A stretch of 64,000 bases of DNA. Origin: Cercophora sp. LCS_1 (taxonomy: Eukaryota; Ascomycota; Sordariomycetes; Sordariales; Lasiosphaeriaceae). The number at the start of each line of letters is the position of its first letter. Positions within the stretch are counted from its first letter, which is position 1. This document shows positions 29,241-38,824 of this stretch, piece after piece. Where the stretch lies: contig JAPZLL010000014.1 of assembly GCA_036250225.1 (NCBI GenBank), positions 558,001 through 622,000 of the forward strand, in the 5' to 3' direction. The position numbers and the translations under genes are program-made. The notes beneath the pieces are model-generated. The model was given only the letters and a program-made list of their open reading frames with translations, did no database searches and was not told the origin of the DNA.

Positions 29241-30981
29241 ATGACACACCCAACTATCACGCCCCTCCCAGCCACGGATGCGGGAGACAAGCCGCTCGAC
29301 CGGACCGATGCGGCATCAGGAAATGTATCACGTACCTCCCAAGAAGAAGGACTCACAATCTTGCAGCCAAGGGAAGATGTTGCTACTGAGGAAAAGGAGG
29401 TCACTGGGGGGGAGAACCGAAAAATCGAGCTAAAAGAGGAGGATGCCTGGGAGGAGCTCGGGTTCTCGTTCCCCACATGGAAGAAGTGGATGATCCTCAC
29501 CGTCATCTTTCTAGTTCAAACGTCGATGAACTTCAACACGTCGCTCTACTCCAACGGTCTCAACGGGATCTCGCAGGAATTTGGTGTCAGTGCGCAGGCC
29601 GCCCGCGTTGGTGCTGCCATCTTCCTCGTCACATATGCCTTTGGCTGCGAGCTTTGGGCGCCGTGGTCCGAGGAGTTTGGCAGAAAGCCAATCCTGCAGC
29701 TATCATTGGGGTTGGTCAACATATGGTGCCTTCCCGTTGCATTGGCGCCAAACTTCGCGACCCTCCTAGTCGGCCGTGCTCTCGGTGGCTTGTCGTCTGC
29801 AGGCGGCAGTGTGACGCTCGGCATGATTGCCGATGTCTTCGAGCCAGATGAGCAACAGTATGCTGTGGCTTACATTGTGTTCTCGTCAGTTGGAGGATCG
29901 ATCCTTGGACCGATCATCGGAGGCTTCGTCGAGGCGTATCTCGACTGGCGGTGGACGATTTGGATCCAGCTGATATTCGGTGGCTTCGTCCAGCTGCTTC
30001 ACCTCTTGTTTGTTCCGGAGACGCGAACAACAATCTTGCTCGACAGAATTGCCGAGAGACGCCGGAAGTCAGGGTCACCCAATATTTACGGACCGAACGA
30101 GCTTCAGCCCTTTGCTGAGCGATTTACGTTCAAGGAACTCATGTGGACATGGATCCGTCCGTTCCGCATGTTCCTCACGGAGCCGATTGTCTTGGCGCTT
30201 TCGTTGCTCTCGGGGTTCTCTGACGCCCTCATCTTCATGCAAATCCAGTCGTTTGCCCTGGTGTATCAACAGTGGGGGTTCTCAACTATCCAGCTCGGTC
30301 TGGCGTTCATTCCCATCGGTCTGGGTTACGTCATCGCGTGGCTGTCCTTCATCCCGGCGATCTGGCGCAACAAAAAGGAGCGTCAACAAAAGCCCGGCGA
30401 CGAACACGCCCAATATGAGTCTAGGCTTTGGTGGCTTCTCTACACCGCGCCATGTCTCCCCATCGGCCTGATCATCTTTGCCTGGACCTCAGGCGGTCCT
30501 CCCGTCCACTGGATTGGAACCATGATTGGATCTGCAATTATCGGAATCGCCAACTATGCCATCTATATGGCTACCATCGATGTGAGTGAGCCCCTTTTTC
30601 GTGTCTTCTGCCGGATGCTGACTGGAGCAGTACATGATTTGCGCCTACGGACCGTACGCAGCCTCGGCAACTGGTGGCAACGGTTGGTCTCGAGATTTTC
30701 TTGCTGGCGTGTTGACGGTGCCAGCAACGCCGTTTTACACCAACATTGGCGGAAGACACCATCTTGAGATTGCGAGCACCATCTTGTTCGCCATCTCTCT
30801 TGTCCTTGTATGCGCTGTCTACGCCGTGTATTACTACGGACCAGCGCTTCGCAAGCGGTCGCCTTTCGCAGAGAGCTTGGCTTCTGCGGTGACCAGCACG
30901 GAGAATGGGCAACCGAGGCGGCGCGTGTCGAGGCTGCTTACTGACGAAATCCTCTTCCACTATGAGCCGGAAGTGAGGTAG
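29241..30981 (+). CDS. MFS transporter, DHA1-type (polyamine/drug efflux class)
   Basis: Two exons with a 49-nt intron (30582-30630, GTGAGT ... GCTGAC ... GAGCAG), 563 codons from MTHPTITPLP. The N-terminal 80 residues are hydrophilic and Glu-rich. About twelve membrane helices follow. The loop 2-3 motif A reads ELWAPWSEEFGRKPI, and the WRWTIWIQLIFGG block is typical of the DHA1 family that includes Tpo1-like and caffeine/drug exporters. The central loop carries PETRTTILLDR. The substrate cannot be told from sequence; efflux of amines, drugs or metabolites is the family expectation. An in-frame ATG upstream is not visible, only a non-ATG extension. Confidence 0.88.
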
Positions 30982-31345
30982 CCATTATGACGTCAATTCT
31001 TCTTTTGTATTGCACAAACGTTAGTATCTTTGGGATAGCTAGCAGCACATTTCTGTCACGGCTTTTGTGAATACCTTCATCTTCTAGTCGATTGTAATAA
31101 TGAGAAATTTGAATTGCCTGTTTGCGCGCTGCTGTGAACAAAGCTGCATGAGGTGCCGCGCTCCTCTCGACTCGGCAGGCGGTGAGAACATCTTTGCTTC
31201 AGTGGATACGCCAAGCCAGCGACTCCACCAATCGTAGCTTCTGCCCCACCCACTCTTCTGCACTCGCGGGGCAGTTCTGGAACTTTTTTCTCAACCCTCT
31301 TGAACAGCTCCCAACCAACGCAAGCCCACAGCCAACCTCGACAAA
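30982..31345. other. Short intergenic region upstream of DBP7
   Basis: 364 bp; terminator of the MFS gene and promoter of DBP7. Pyrimidine-rich leader (CAACCAACGCAAGCC) just before the DBP7 ATG. Nothing else recognised. Confidence 0.45.
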
Positions 31346-33646
31346 ATGGCTGACGATGGCATGCTGCTCAATTTTGACCTGGGGGATGCTCCCCTTACCA
31401 CCCAGGTCAAATTCAAGGGTGGCCGTTGGAGGGACAGAGTGCGCGCCCAGAACAGCGTCAAGAAGCAGCAGAATTCCGACAATGGCGCTCGCCCAGGGAA
31501 ACGACCGCGAACCGACGACGGCGCCTGGGACAGACACTCCAAGATCCAAAAGACCGCGAATCTCCCCGACCGAGCACCGAGCCATGCCATGAAGACGGGG
31601 TTGATCTCCTCGAGTCTCTTCACCTCCAATCCGACCGCCGTCACTGCTTTCGACGAGCAACCCACCGAAGTCGCCGAGCCCGCCCAACCTTCGAACGCCC
31701 CCCTCTCATCAGAAGCCGAAAATTTCCACGCGCTTGGCCTCTCGCGCAGAGTCGCGCAGCATCTTGCTTCCAAGCTCGAGATGAAGGCGCCGACAGCGAT
31801 TCAGAAGAATACGATACCACAATTGATCAAGGAGGACAGCGATGCGTTCCTCCAAGCAGAGACGGGTTCGGGAAAGACGCTGGCGTACCTGCTACCGATC
31901 GTACACCGGATTCTTTCGCTCAGCTTGAACGAAGATGGCACATCCAAGGGGGTGAAGGTACATCGGAATTCGGGGCTGTTCGCCATCATTCTAGCGCCAA
32001 CTCGCGAATTGTGCAAACAGATTTCTACAGTTCTGGAGAAGGTGCTCCGATGCTTACCGTGGTTGGTCTGCACCACGTTCATTGGTGGCGAGAGTAAGCA
32101 CTCGGAAAAGGCTCGGATTCGAAAAGGCGCCAACATTCTCATCGCCACGCCTGGCCGTTTGGTTGACCACCTAGACAATACCAAGGTTCTCGATGTGAGC
32201 ACGGTGCGATGGCTTGTGTTGGATGAAGGCGACCGAATGATGGAGATGGGTTTCGAGGACGATCTTCGAACGATCGTTGGCAAGATCAGAGAGGACAAGT
32301 TGGCTACAAAGAACAAGGAGGGGTTGGAGCTGGATGGCGTGCTTCCGAAGCGAAGGGTTACCGTACTCTGTTCAGCGACGATGAAGATGAATGTCCAGAA
32401 GCTCGGCGAGATCAGCTTGGAGGATGCGGTTCACATTACCGCGTCCAAGTCAGATATGGAAAATGACGCGAATACCGGCGCCGACGAATCCAAGTTCAGC
32501 GCCCCAGCACAGCTCCAACAGACATGCATCGTCGTCCCAGCAAAGCTACGCTTGGTCACGCTCGTCGCGTTATTGAAGTCGGCATTTTCGAGGCGGGGCG
32601 CTGTCAAGAAGGTTATCATCTTTATCTCATGCGCCGATTCGGTCGACTTCCACTTTGAGCTGCTCAAGTCCACAGCAATACCAGAGGAGGTACCAGACGC
32701 GAAACCAAACCCTCATATCGCAGCAACGGTTGCCCCGATGGCTTACGTTACGTCACCTGCTACTACCAATGTCATGCTTCACAAACTTCATGGCTCTTTG
32801 ACGCAACCGGTCCGGACGGCAACGCTGAAGGCTTTCGCCGACTCAACAGATCCAGCAGTGTTGATCACCACCGATATCTCTTCCCGCGGCCTGGATGTTC
32901 CAGCAGTTGACATCGTCGTGGAATACGACCCCGCCTTTGCGGTGCCCGACCACTTTCACCGAATTGGACGAACTGCTCGTGCTGGACGATCCGGAAAAGC
33001 AGTTTTGTTCCTTCTACCTGGGTGCGAAGAAGGCTACACATCTCTACTTGGATCCCCCACACCAACGTCACAGCTATACGAGTCGGTTCTGCAGAAGGGT
33101 CTTGCGAGCGCCGTCAACCTTCCCCCACCACACGATAGCGCAGAGACCGAGAAACAAACTTGGACGTCTCGCGCCGAAGCTCTACAATTGCACTTTGAGC
33201 AAAGGCTACTCGCAAAGCCAGAAGGCGAAGACGCTGAGGAGCCACCGAAGGCAAAGTGGAAGCCAGCCAAGGGGAAGAAGGCCCCCGTCAAGCCAAAGGA
33301 CAACCCCCTGCTCGAAGCGGGCAGGCAAGCCTTCCGTTCCCACATTCGCGCCTACGCAACACACGTCAAGGATGAGCGCGTCTACTTTGACATGACGCAA
33401 CTTCATCTTGGACACATGGCCAAAGCCTTTGGGCTGCGCGAACCCCCTGGCGGCATTGGTGGTGGTGTTACGAGACGCACACACAAGCCAACGTCAAAGG
33501 ATGCTGGCAAGAGTAAGGGCGCTTCCCAGGGCAAGGCATGGGACGCTGAGGATGGTGTTGGCGCTGTGGACGAGGATGCGGCGAGGAGGATGAAGGAGAA
33601 GATGAAGGCCATGATGAACGCGGCCAGCGAGTTTAACCTTGGCTGA
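31346..33646 (+). CDS. DBP7: ATP-dependent RNA helicase DBP7
   Basis: 766 codons, single exon. N-terminus MADDGMLLNFDLGD and the RWRDR block are typical of Dbp7. Helicase motifs in order: Q motif (PTAIQKNTIPQL, about 149-160), motif I AETGSGKT (171-178), APTRELCKQ (217-225), motif II DEGD (293-296; the D-E-G-D variant is diagnostic of Dbp7 rather than the usual DEAD), SATM (343-346), and motif VI HRIGRTARAG (about 538-547). The C-terminal tail is Lys/Pro-rich (KWKPAKGKKAPVKPK). Dbp7 remodels early pre-60S ribosomal particles in the nucleolus. Length matches the family. Confidence 0.96.
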   Translation: MADDGMLLNFDLGDAPLTTQVKFKGGRWRDRVRAQNSVKKQQNSDNGARPGKRPRTDDGAWDRHSKIQKTANLPDRAPSHAMKTGLISSSLFTSNPTAVTAFDEQPTEVAEPAQPSNAPLSSEAENFHALGLSRRVAQHLASKLEMKAPTAIQKNTIPQLIKEDSDAFLQAETGSGKTLAYLLPIVHRILSLSLNEDGTSKGVKVHRNSGLFAIILAPTRELCKQISTVLEKVLRCLPWLVCTTFIGGESKHSEKARIRKGANILIATPGRLVDHLDNTKVLDVSTVRWLVLDEGDRMMEMGFEDDLRTIVGKIREDKLATKNKEGLELDGVLPKRRVTVLCSATMKMNVQKLGEISLEDAVHITASKSDMENDANTGADESKFSAPAQLQQTCIVVPAKLRLVTLVALLKSAFSRRGAVKKVIIFISCADSVDFHFELLKSTAIPEEVPDAKPNPHIAATVAPMAYVTSPATTNVMLHKLHGSLTQPVRTATLKAFADSTDPAVLITTDISSRGLDVPAVDIVVEYDPAFAVPDHFHRIGRTARAGRSGKAVLFLLPGCEEGYTSLLGSPTPTSQLYESVLQKGLASAVNLPPPHDSAETEKQTWTSRAEALQLHFEQRLLAKPEGEDAEEPPKAKWKPAKGKKAPVKPKDNPLLEAGRQAFRSHIRAYATHVKDERVYFDMTQLHLGHMAKAFGLREPPGGIGGGVTRRTHKPTSKDAGKSKGASQGKAWDAEDGVGAVDEDAARRMKEKMKAMMNAASEFNLG

Positions 33647-34232
33647 GTGCCGGGACGGTTTTTTTTTTTTTTCTCAAGTTATTATTCATTCGAGATATAC
33701 CCCAATTGGAAGATTTGGATATTTGTCGCCACTCCGTGTCCCTATTTTCGTAACAGCTGACAGGTGGCAGATCTGGGTTGGATTCGATACGTTTAGCTGG
33801 TGTTCATTGTGAGCCTCCGACAACGGCGCCACCCCAGATGCGATGACCAGTTTCGACACCCATTTTATGTAAAATCAAGACCAATGGTCGTCACGTTCGC
33901 AAATCCTTGTCAGCTTTATCGCCGTGATTTCCTTCTTGATCCTAATCTTCAACTCGGACTTCCAGGTAGGGGCTACGACATTTTCCCGCTTTATCTTTCT
34001 CTGCCTTTATAATCGAAACGGACGTTCGCCAGCTCCGACACAAATCTCACGATTTCTTGCCCCGGTCCGTTTCGTCACCAGCCTCATTGTTCAGACAAAC
34101 AGCCATGAACAATTGTCAGAGCCGACTGAATCCCACGGGTTGTGATCCACACCCCGATGCTAGGACTCGAGAAGAGTCATCAAGGGTCAGCTCAAGGTTC
34201 AGGCTCACGTCAAGGTTTGACTCTCACGGCTT

Positions 34233-34238
34233 TATAAA
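34233..34238 (+). promoter_or_regulatory. Consensus TATA box of an unresolved small transcription unit
   Basis: TATAAA preceded by three spaced TCAAGG words (34180-34215) and followed by a long CT/CA-rich leader that runs to ACCACCATGACC at 34394. This resembles strongly expressed, regulated fungal genes with TATA boxes and long leaders. Confidence 0.4.
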
Positions 34239-34393
34239 GCTTTGATTTTCCCAAGATAAACCACCTCTCAGCACCATCGAGCCCTCGAATCAAAAACAAC
34301 TTCTCTCTTCATACCACACCACAGTTTCTCGTCGACCCACACACACCACATATTCAGACTTACATTCACGCCTCTCTCAGCAAAGATACCACC

Positions 34394-34489
34394 ATGACCT
34401 TGATCGCCATTAAGATCTTCAATGCCCAGCCCACTCAAGATGGAGACGGAGACCCTACACCCGTCGCCCGTGCCTCCGAAACCCAATGA
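34394..34489 (+). CDS. Candidate micro-ORF or first exon behind a TATA promoter
   Basis: 31 codons (MTLIAIKIFNAQPTQDGDGD ... then stop) starting in an ideal ACCACC-ATG context. A second overlapping frame from the ATG at 34439 encodes an acidic 35-residue peptide (DDDIDSVVFRTHDDDEDR), so splicing may join parts of the two. No homology recognised. Either a small gene with an unresolved intron or a noncoding transcript. Confidence 0.25.
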   Translation: MTLIAIKIFNAQPTQDGDGDPTPVARASETQ

Positions 34490-35406
34490 TGACGATATCG
34501 ACTCTGTGGTATTCCGCACTCACGACGACGACGAGGACCGTTGATCTGTTGGCCCTGCGTCTGGCTGCCCATTTTCTAGACCGCAGATACCTTGATGACG
34601 AGGCCGTGGGTGCCGATCTTGGGCCCGGGACAGGCAAATTCAACCTGGCGATTTTCGGGGTTAGAATGCTGTACTTTTTACATTGATGTTGATTTTAAGT
34701 TGGAGTTAATCACTGCGTTAAGGGCGTCATAGGGACGGGGAGTTGGGAGTTTCGTCTTGCGTTGAAGATGGAGGACCCCGTGGGGGGTTGGAGCCTCCGA
34801 GGGGTGGTACGCGTGATGTTAACCAGATCGACGTCGATTGTATGGAATTTACAATCATTTCAAAGCACAAGCCGTTTGAAAGTTCATTGAAGCGTAGTCG
34901 GTCCTTTGTTCGGTATTACTTCTATTAGCCAGCTTGTAAGCGGCAGGTTGCCTGGTGCGAGACCTGGGCAAACGGTATTGTTTACGCCCTTCAAACCTCA
35001 CAGAGTGACGGGAGCACAGCATTTCGACAACCCAAAGAACAAAATTACCGAGATTCCATGGATTCACCGTTGCCCAGTCGCTCGGATACCTGCACCATCG
35101 TGTAAGACAACATGTCTCAACGCATCCCACGAAGGCACCTCCCGTCCAACCGACATACCACAACATCCGATGGCATGTCGTGACTCCAAACAGCATGTGC
35201 CTCCAACCCCTATCAACAATAACAGCAACCGTCAAACCACAAATACCCCCCCATCATGACCACCCCTTTCCCAAGTTTCGTTCCCATCGGCAATCCTCGC
35301 CATGAGAGCCTGAGGCCAACCAACTTTCGTCACTCCTTTTTTTTTTTCCCCCATCCCGGAACCCCCTTCACCACCTCCGCAGCAACCACCACCCTATCTC
35401 AGCACC

Positions 35407-36206
35407 ATGCATTTCCTTCCTTTACTTCTCCTCCCCTTGGGCTTGGCCTCAGCAGGCCGCCAATCCCATTCCACCCCCTGGCAAGACCCCCGGCTTTCGT
35501 CCCTCGACACCGCCAAATGCGGCTCCTACCCCCGCCAATACTGCGCCGGCACGGAATTCAACATGTCCCTCACCCGCAGATACGTCTGCGGCGACTACCG
35601 TCTCGGTCCCGTCCAGCTTCCGCAAAACCCGCCGCTCGAGAATTTTTTCGACCTCTACACCCGCTTCGGGGGCGTCTGTCCTGGCGAATTCCTCACGCAG
35701 TTTTGGAATAATAATACCAACTGGTGGAACTATCCGAACAATCTGGGGTACACGATGAATGAGAATTTTGAACCGATCAAGGGGGAGATTCAGCTGCAGT
35801 TTGGGACGTTGGTTGATCGGTTTGGAGGGGAGGGTGGGAATTTTACGGCTCCCGCCGGGACGGGGTATCGGCAGAGGAGTTTGCCGCCTACGAATTTGGA
35901 GGAGCCGGACGATGAGTATCCTGTGTGAGTTTTTTTCTTTCTTTTTTTTTTTTCCTTTCTTTCATACACTGATGGAGTGACGAGGTGGATGCATGGTTGC
36001 TAATTAACTGTGACGCAAATAGGTACCCGTATGAGTACCACTTGTATCGGGTCATGAAGCCGTTGCCTGTCTATGTTGGGCCTGTTGCGCCTTGGTTCAA
36101 TCAGCCGGGGCAGGGCGTGCAGTACGAGACGTTTACGACGATTGGGAATTTGGTTGGGCAGGGGTTTTTGAAGAGGGTGAATCCCAAGGTCCTGTTGACT
36201 TTGTAA
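35407..36206 (+). CDS. Secreted TNT-domain NAD glycohydrolase
   Basis: Two exons with a 98-nt intron (35925-36022, GTGAGT, AATAG), 233 codons. A signal peptide covers residues 1-17 (MHFLPLLLLPLGLASAG). Six cysteines lie in the N-terminal part (for instance CGSYPRQYC and CPGEF). The TNT domain (DUF4237) forms the C-terminal half: FGTLVDRFGGEGGNF, the RSLPPTNL block, YHLYRVMKPLPVYVGP, APWFNQPGQGVQY with the conserved Gln, then GFLKRV. Relatives include surface NADases of Aspergillus and Neurospora, which cleave NAD+ to nicotinamide and ADP-ribose; the domain is named after a mycobacterial toxin. The order of motifs is intact, so an active enzyme is expected. It converges on the DUF3176 gene, 106 bp away. 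Confidence 0.88.
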
Positions 36207-36312
36207 CAAGGGGGGTCTCTGGGCATGGGAGGTTGGAGACAAGGAGTGGCGATAGTTGGTAATTAGGTGATGATGATAATGGTAATGATATTGATAATAC
36301 CTGGTATTTAAC

Positions 36313-38354
36313 TTATTCCTCCACTGGTTCAAGATGGCTGTTCTCTCCTCTTGGCCTAAACCTCACCACCGTCGACTCCGCCATCTCTTGCAACATTTTC
36401 AACTCAGCCGGCCGATCCGCGACAGCGTTTCCTCCGTCACGCTCCCAGACAGACCGTAGTCCGTAAAAGAGCGACGGCAACAGCGATGATTTCCAAACCG
36501 GTTGTGTCTGCCGATGAACCTCGCTTTGCACGACCGTCCCGGCCAGTAAAAAAACCACCAGCACCGCCAGGCTCCCAGGGAGGACGAGCCAGTACCAATT
36601 CACACGAATGCAAACCCTTGTTTCCATGGTCTGTCCTTCTGCTTTCAACGGGTTGCCGTGTTCATCCATGCCAATGATCCGCATGCGGTTGGTAACAGCG
36701 AGAGCCATCCTATCAAAGGCCGTCGAAATGGATTCGAATGACGCATTCCCGTTGTTAAACAGCGGATTCAGCCATCGATTGCTGGCACACTCAACGCTCG
36801 GGTACAAAACCTCGGGGTCGGACGTGACGACTGGAAAGCAGAAGGCGCTCGTGGTGGTGAAGCCTTCTCTGCGAAAAGCAGCGCCCCAGCTGACGGGCAT
36901 GTTGTAGACACACTGGCTGGGTACCGGGACAACGGTATCGCCAATGCTGACTTCCGAAGACGGAAGGCCCGAAGACGAAAAGTTGAAGCGGTCGTAGAGT
37001 TTTCCTCCAACAACACAGGGCTCGATAATGGCCGTGTAGTTGTCCAAAGCGTCCACACCACTACTAGAAAATGGAACACCGGTCTTGTACTTGGGAGGAA
37101 GCGCAGCGGGGAAAGTAGCCAAGATGGTCTCCCTGAGAAGACCCTGCCGAATCTCACCCGAGTAGAGCCTGGCGCATGGATAGAGAGTGCATTGGGCAGC
37201 CACCACACTTCTTTCGTTGATGGGCACCAAGCTGTCGTCGTCGCGGAGGTGGTCATAGGTGTTTTGGGCGCTGTGTGGACAGTCCCAGCCAAAATTGCCG
37301 GGAACATTGGTTCTGACGCAGCCGTTGACAGTCAGCGTGACGATGGACGAGTCGGTCCACTCGGTCTGGGCGAGACTCGACGTGGTTGTGTTGATGTTGA
37401 AGTTGACAGACAATGGCTCGCGGGTTCCGACTTGAACCGACAAATTGCCTGGTAGTCTGTATACTGGCCAGGAGCCTGCATGGACGAGCTCAAGTTTCGA
37501 GGTGATATCGGCGCACTTGGAACAAACACCTAGCGACGCGTAGCTTCCTCCAGGACCTTGGCCAAAGGTGCAGTTTCCGGTGGCGCATGCAATTGGGAGG
37601 ACATCGTTACTTGTTGTTTCCATCAAGCCCTTGAAGAGGGCGAGAATCATTGGATCGCGCAGTGTCCAGGTCTGGGTGTGACCCCCGCCTGTTCCAATGT
37701 CGTCGGAGCGAGGGAGTAGATAGCGAGCAACCGGAACCCCTGCTAAAGACCCAGGCACTGGGAAATCGCAGAGTACCGATTTGACGGCTTGCTGGGTAAA
37801 GGGACCAATTGCAAGGGACACCATTGTAACTAGGGTGCCGACCGAGGCGAGATTTCTGTCTTGGAGTTAGCCGTTCGATTCCACTTGATTTCAGGACGAG
37901 GTATCTTCTGCACCCACAGTCCAACTATTTTGGTCAGGAGAACCGCAGATCCCCAAGACCCTCGGCTCGCATCATCAAAGCGTTCAATGAGACGCAGTTT
38001 GTTGGGCTTGGTGAACCAAATCCATTTCATCTGGCTGATGGCTGCACACGGTCAGAGCCTACAGAGTGGTTGATGAAATGAAGACATACACTCGGCTACA
38101 GGAATCATCAGCGCTGCCCTCAGGACCGTGCTAAGAATTGCCACCAGAGAGTTCAAGTTGATGCTGTATCGCCATGCCGGGCTTTCTTCCCCATTGAACA
38201 ACCACAGGACGACGATGATGGCGGCAAAGGATCCGAGTGCTATTCCCAGCACGAGAACTTCAAAGGCCCATGGCTTCAAGGCGACTCTCTTCGGCACTCG
38301 GTTGGAAGGAATATGCAAGTTGGAGACCCTTGGCTGATTCGACGGCTCCCCCAT
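36313..38354 (-). CDS. DUF3176 family membrane protein
   Basis: Three exons (38354-38090, 38041-37918, 37855-36313), 643 codons. Introns are 48 nt (GTATGT donor, CTGAC branch) and 62 nt (GTGGGT donor, CTAAC branch). The N-terminal part has the DUF3176 pattern: a membrane helix (VLVLGIALGSFAAIIVVLWL), NLNSLVAILSTVLRAALMIPVAE, ISQMKWIWF, then FDDASRGSWG and ASVGTLVTMVSLAIGPFTQQ. A large lumenal or extracellular region with Cys pairs (CATGNCTFG, CSKCADI) and several N-glycosylation sequons follows, then one C-terminal membrane helix (WYWLVLPGSLAVLVVFLLAG). The family is widespread in filamentous fungi, with no known function. Confidence 0.85.
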
Positions 38355-38824
38355 GATGAAGAATTCTCGACATTTAGCAACGGCCGAGGAGAAGGAAAGA
38401 ACAACACCCCCCTCTCGCGATCCATCCTACCTCATTCATATACCTGAGGTTAGCCATTTTGCGCTCAAAATGTATGCGGTATTTTCAAGTCAAGCCTAGC
38501 TAAAGATCCAAAGTCGAGTAACTTCGATTGGTTGATGTCGAACGCATCCTTCGGGCTTTAGCTGCGGCTGAGAGTGATCGAGATCGACTCGAGATCAAGC
38601 CAGTAGTAGCGCTGTTTCAGAAAGCCACAAACCCTTCAGGCTCTTCAGGTCTGCACCAACAAGTCGGTGTGTGGTTTGACTTTGGTTGGAACCCAAGCTC
38701 CCAGTTTCCCCTCAATAACGATGTAAAGTTTTGATAATGTAAGGGATCAATACTACTCCATTAGCCCAAATTAGCGATACACCGTGATAATACAAAAAGC
38801 TATACAAACCGCAGCCACTCGAGT
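38355..38824. other. Intergenic region
   Basis: 470 bp between the DUF3176 start and the phospholipase D stop. Nothing beyond promoter and terminator sequence is recognised. Confidence 0.45.

Larger units (their letters stand above)
33647..35406. other. Intergenic region with one promoter-like segment
   Basis: About 1.76 kb. A poly-T run follows the DBP7 stop (33659-33672). A convincing core promoter (TATAAA at 34233) precedes a tiny ORF at 34394. Otherwise no gene recognised. Confidence 0.45.
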
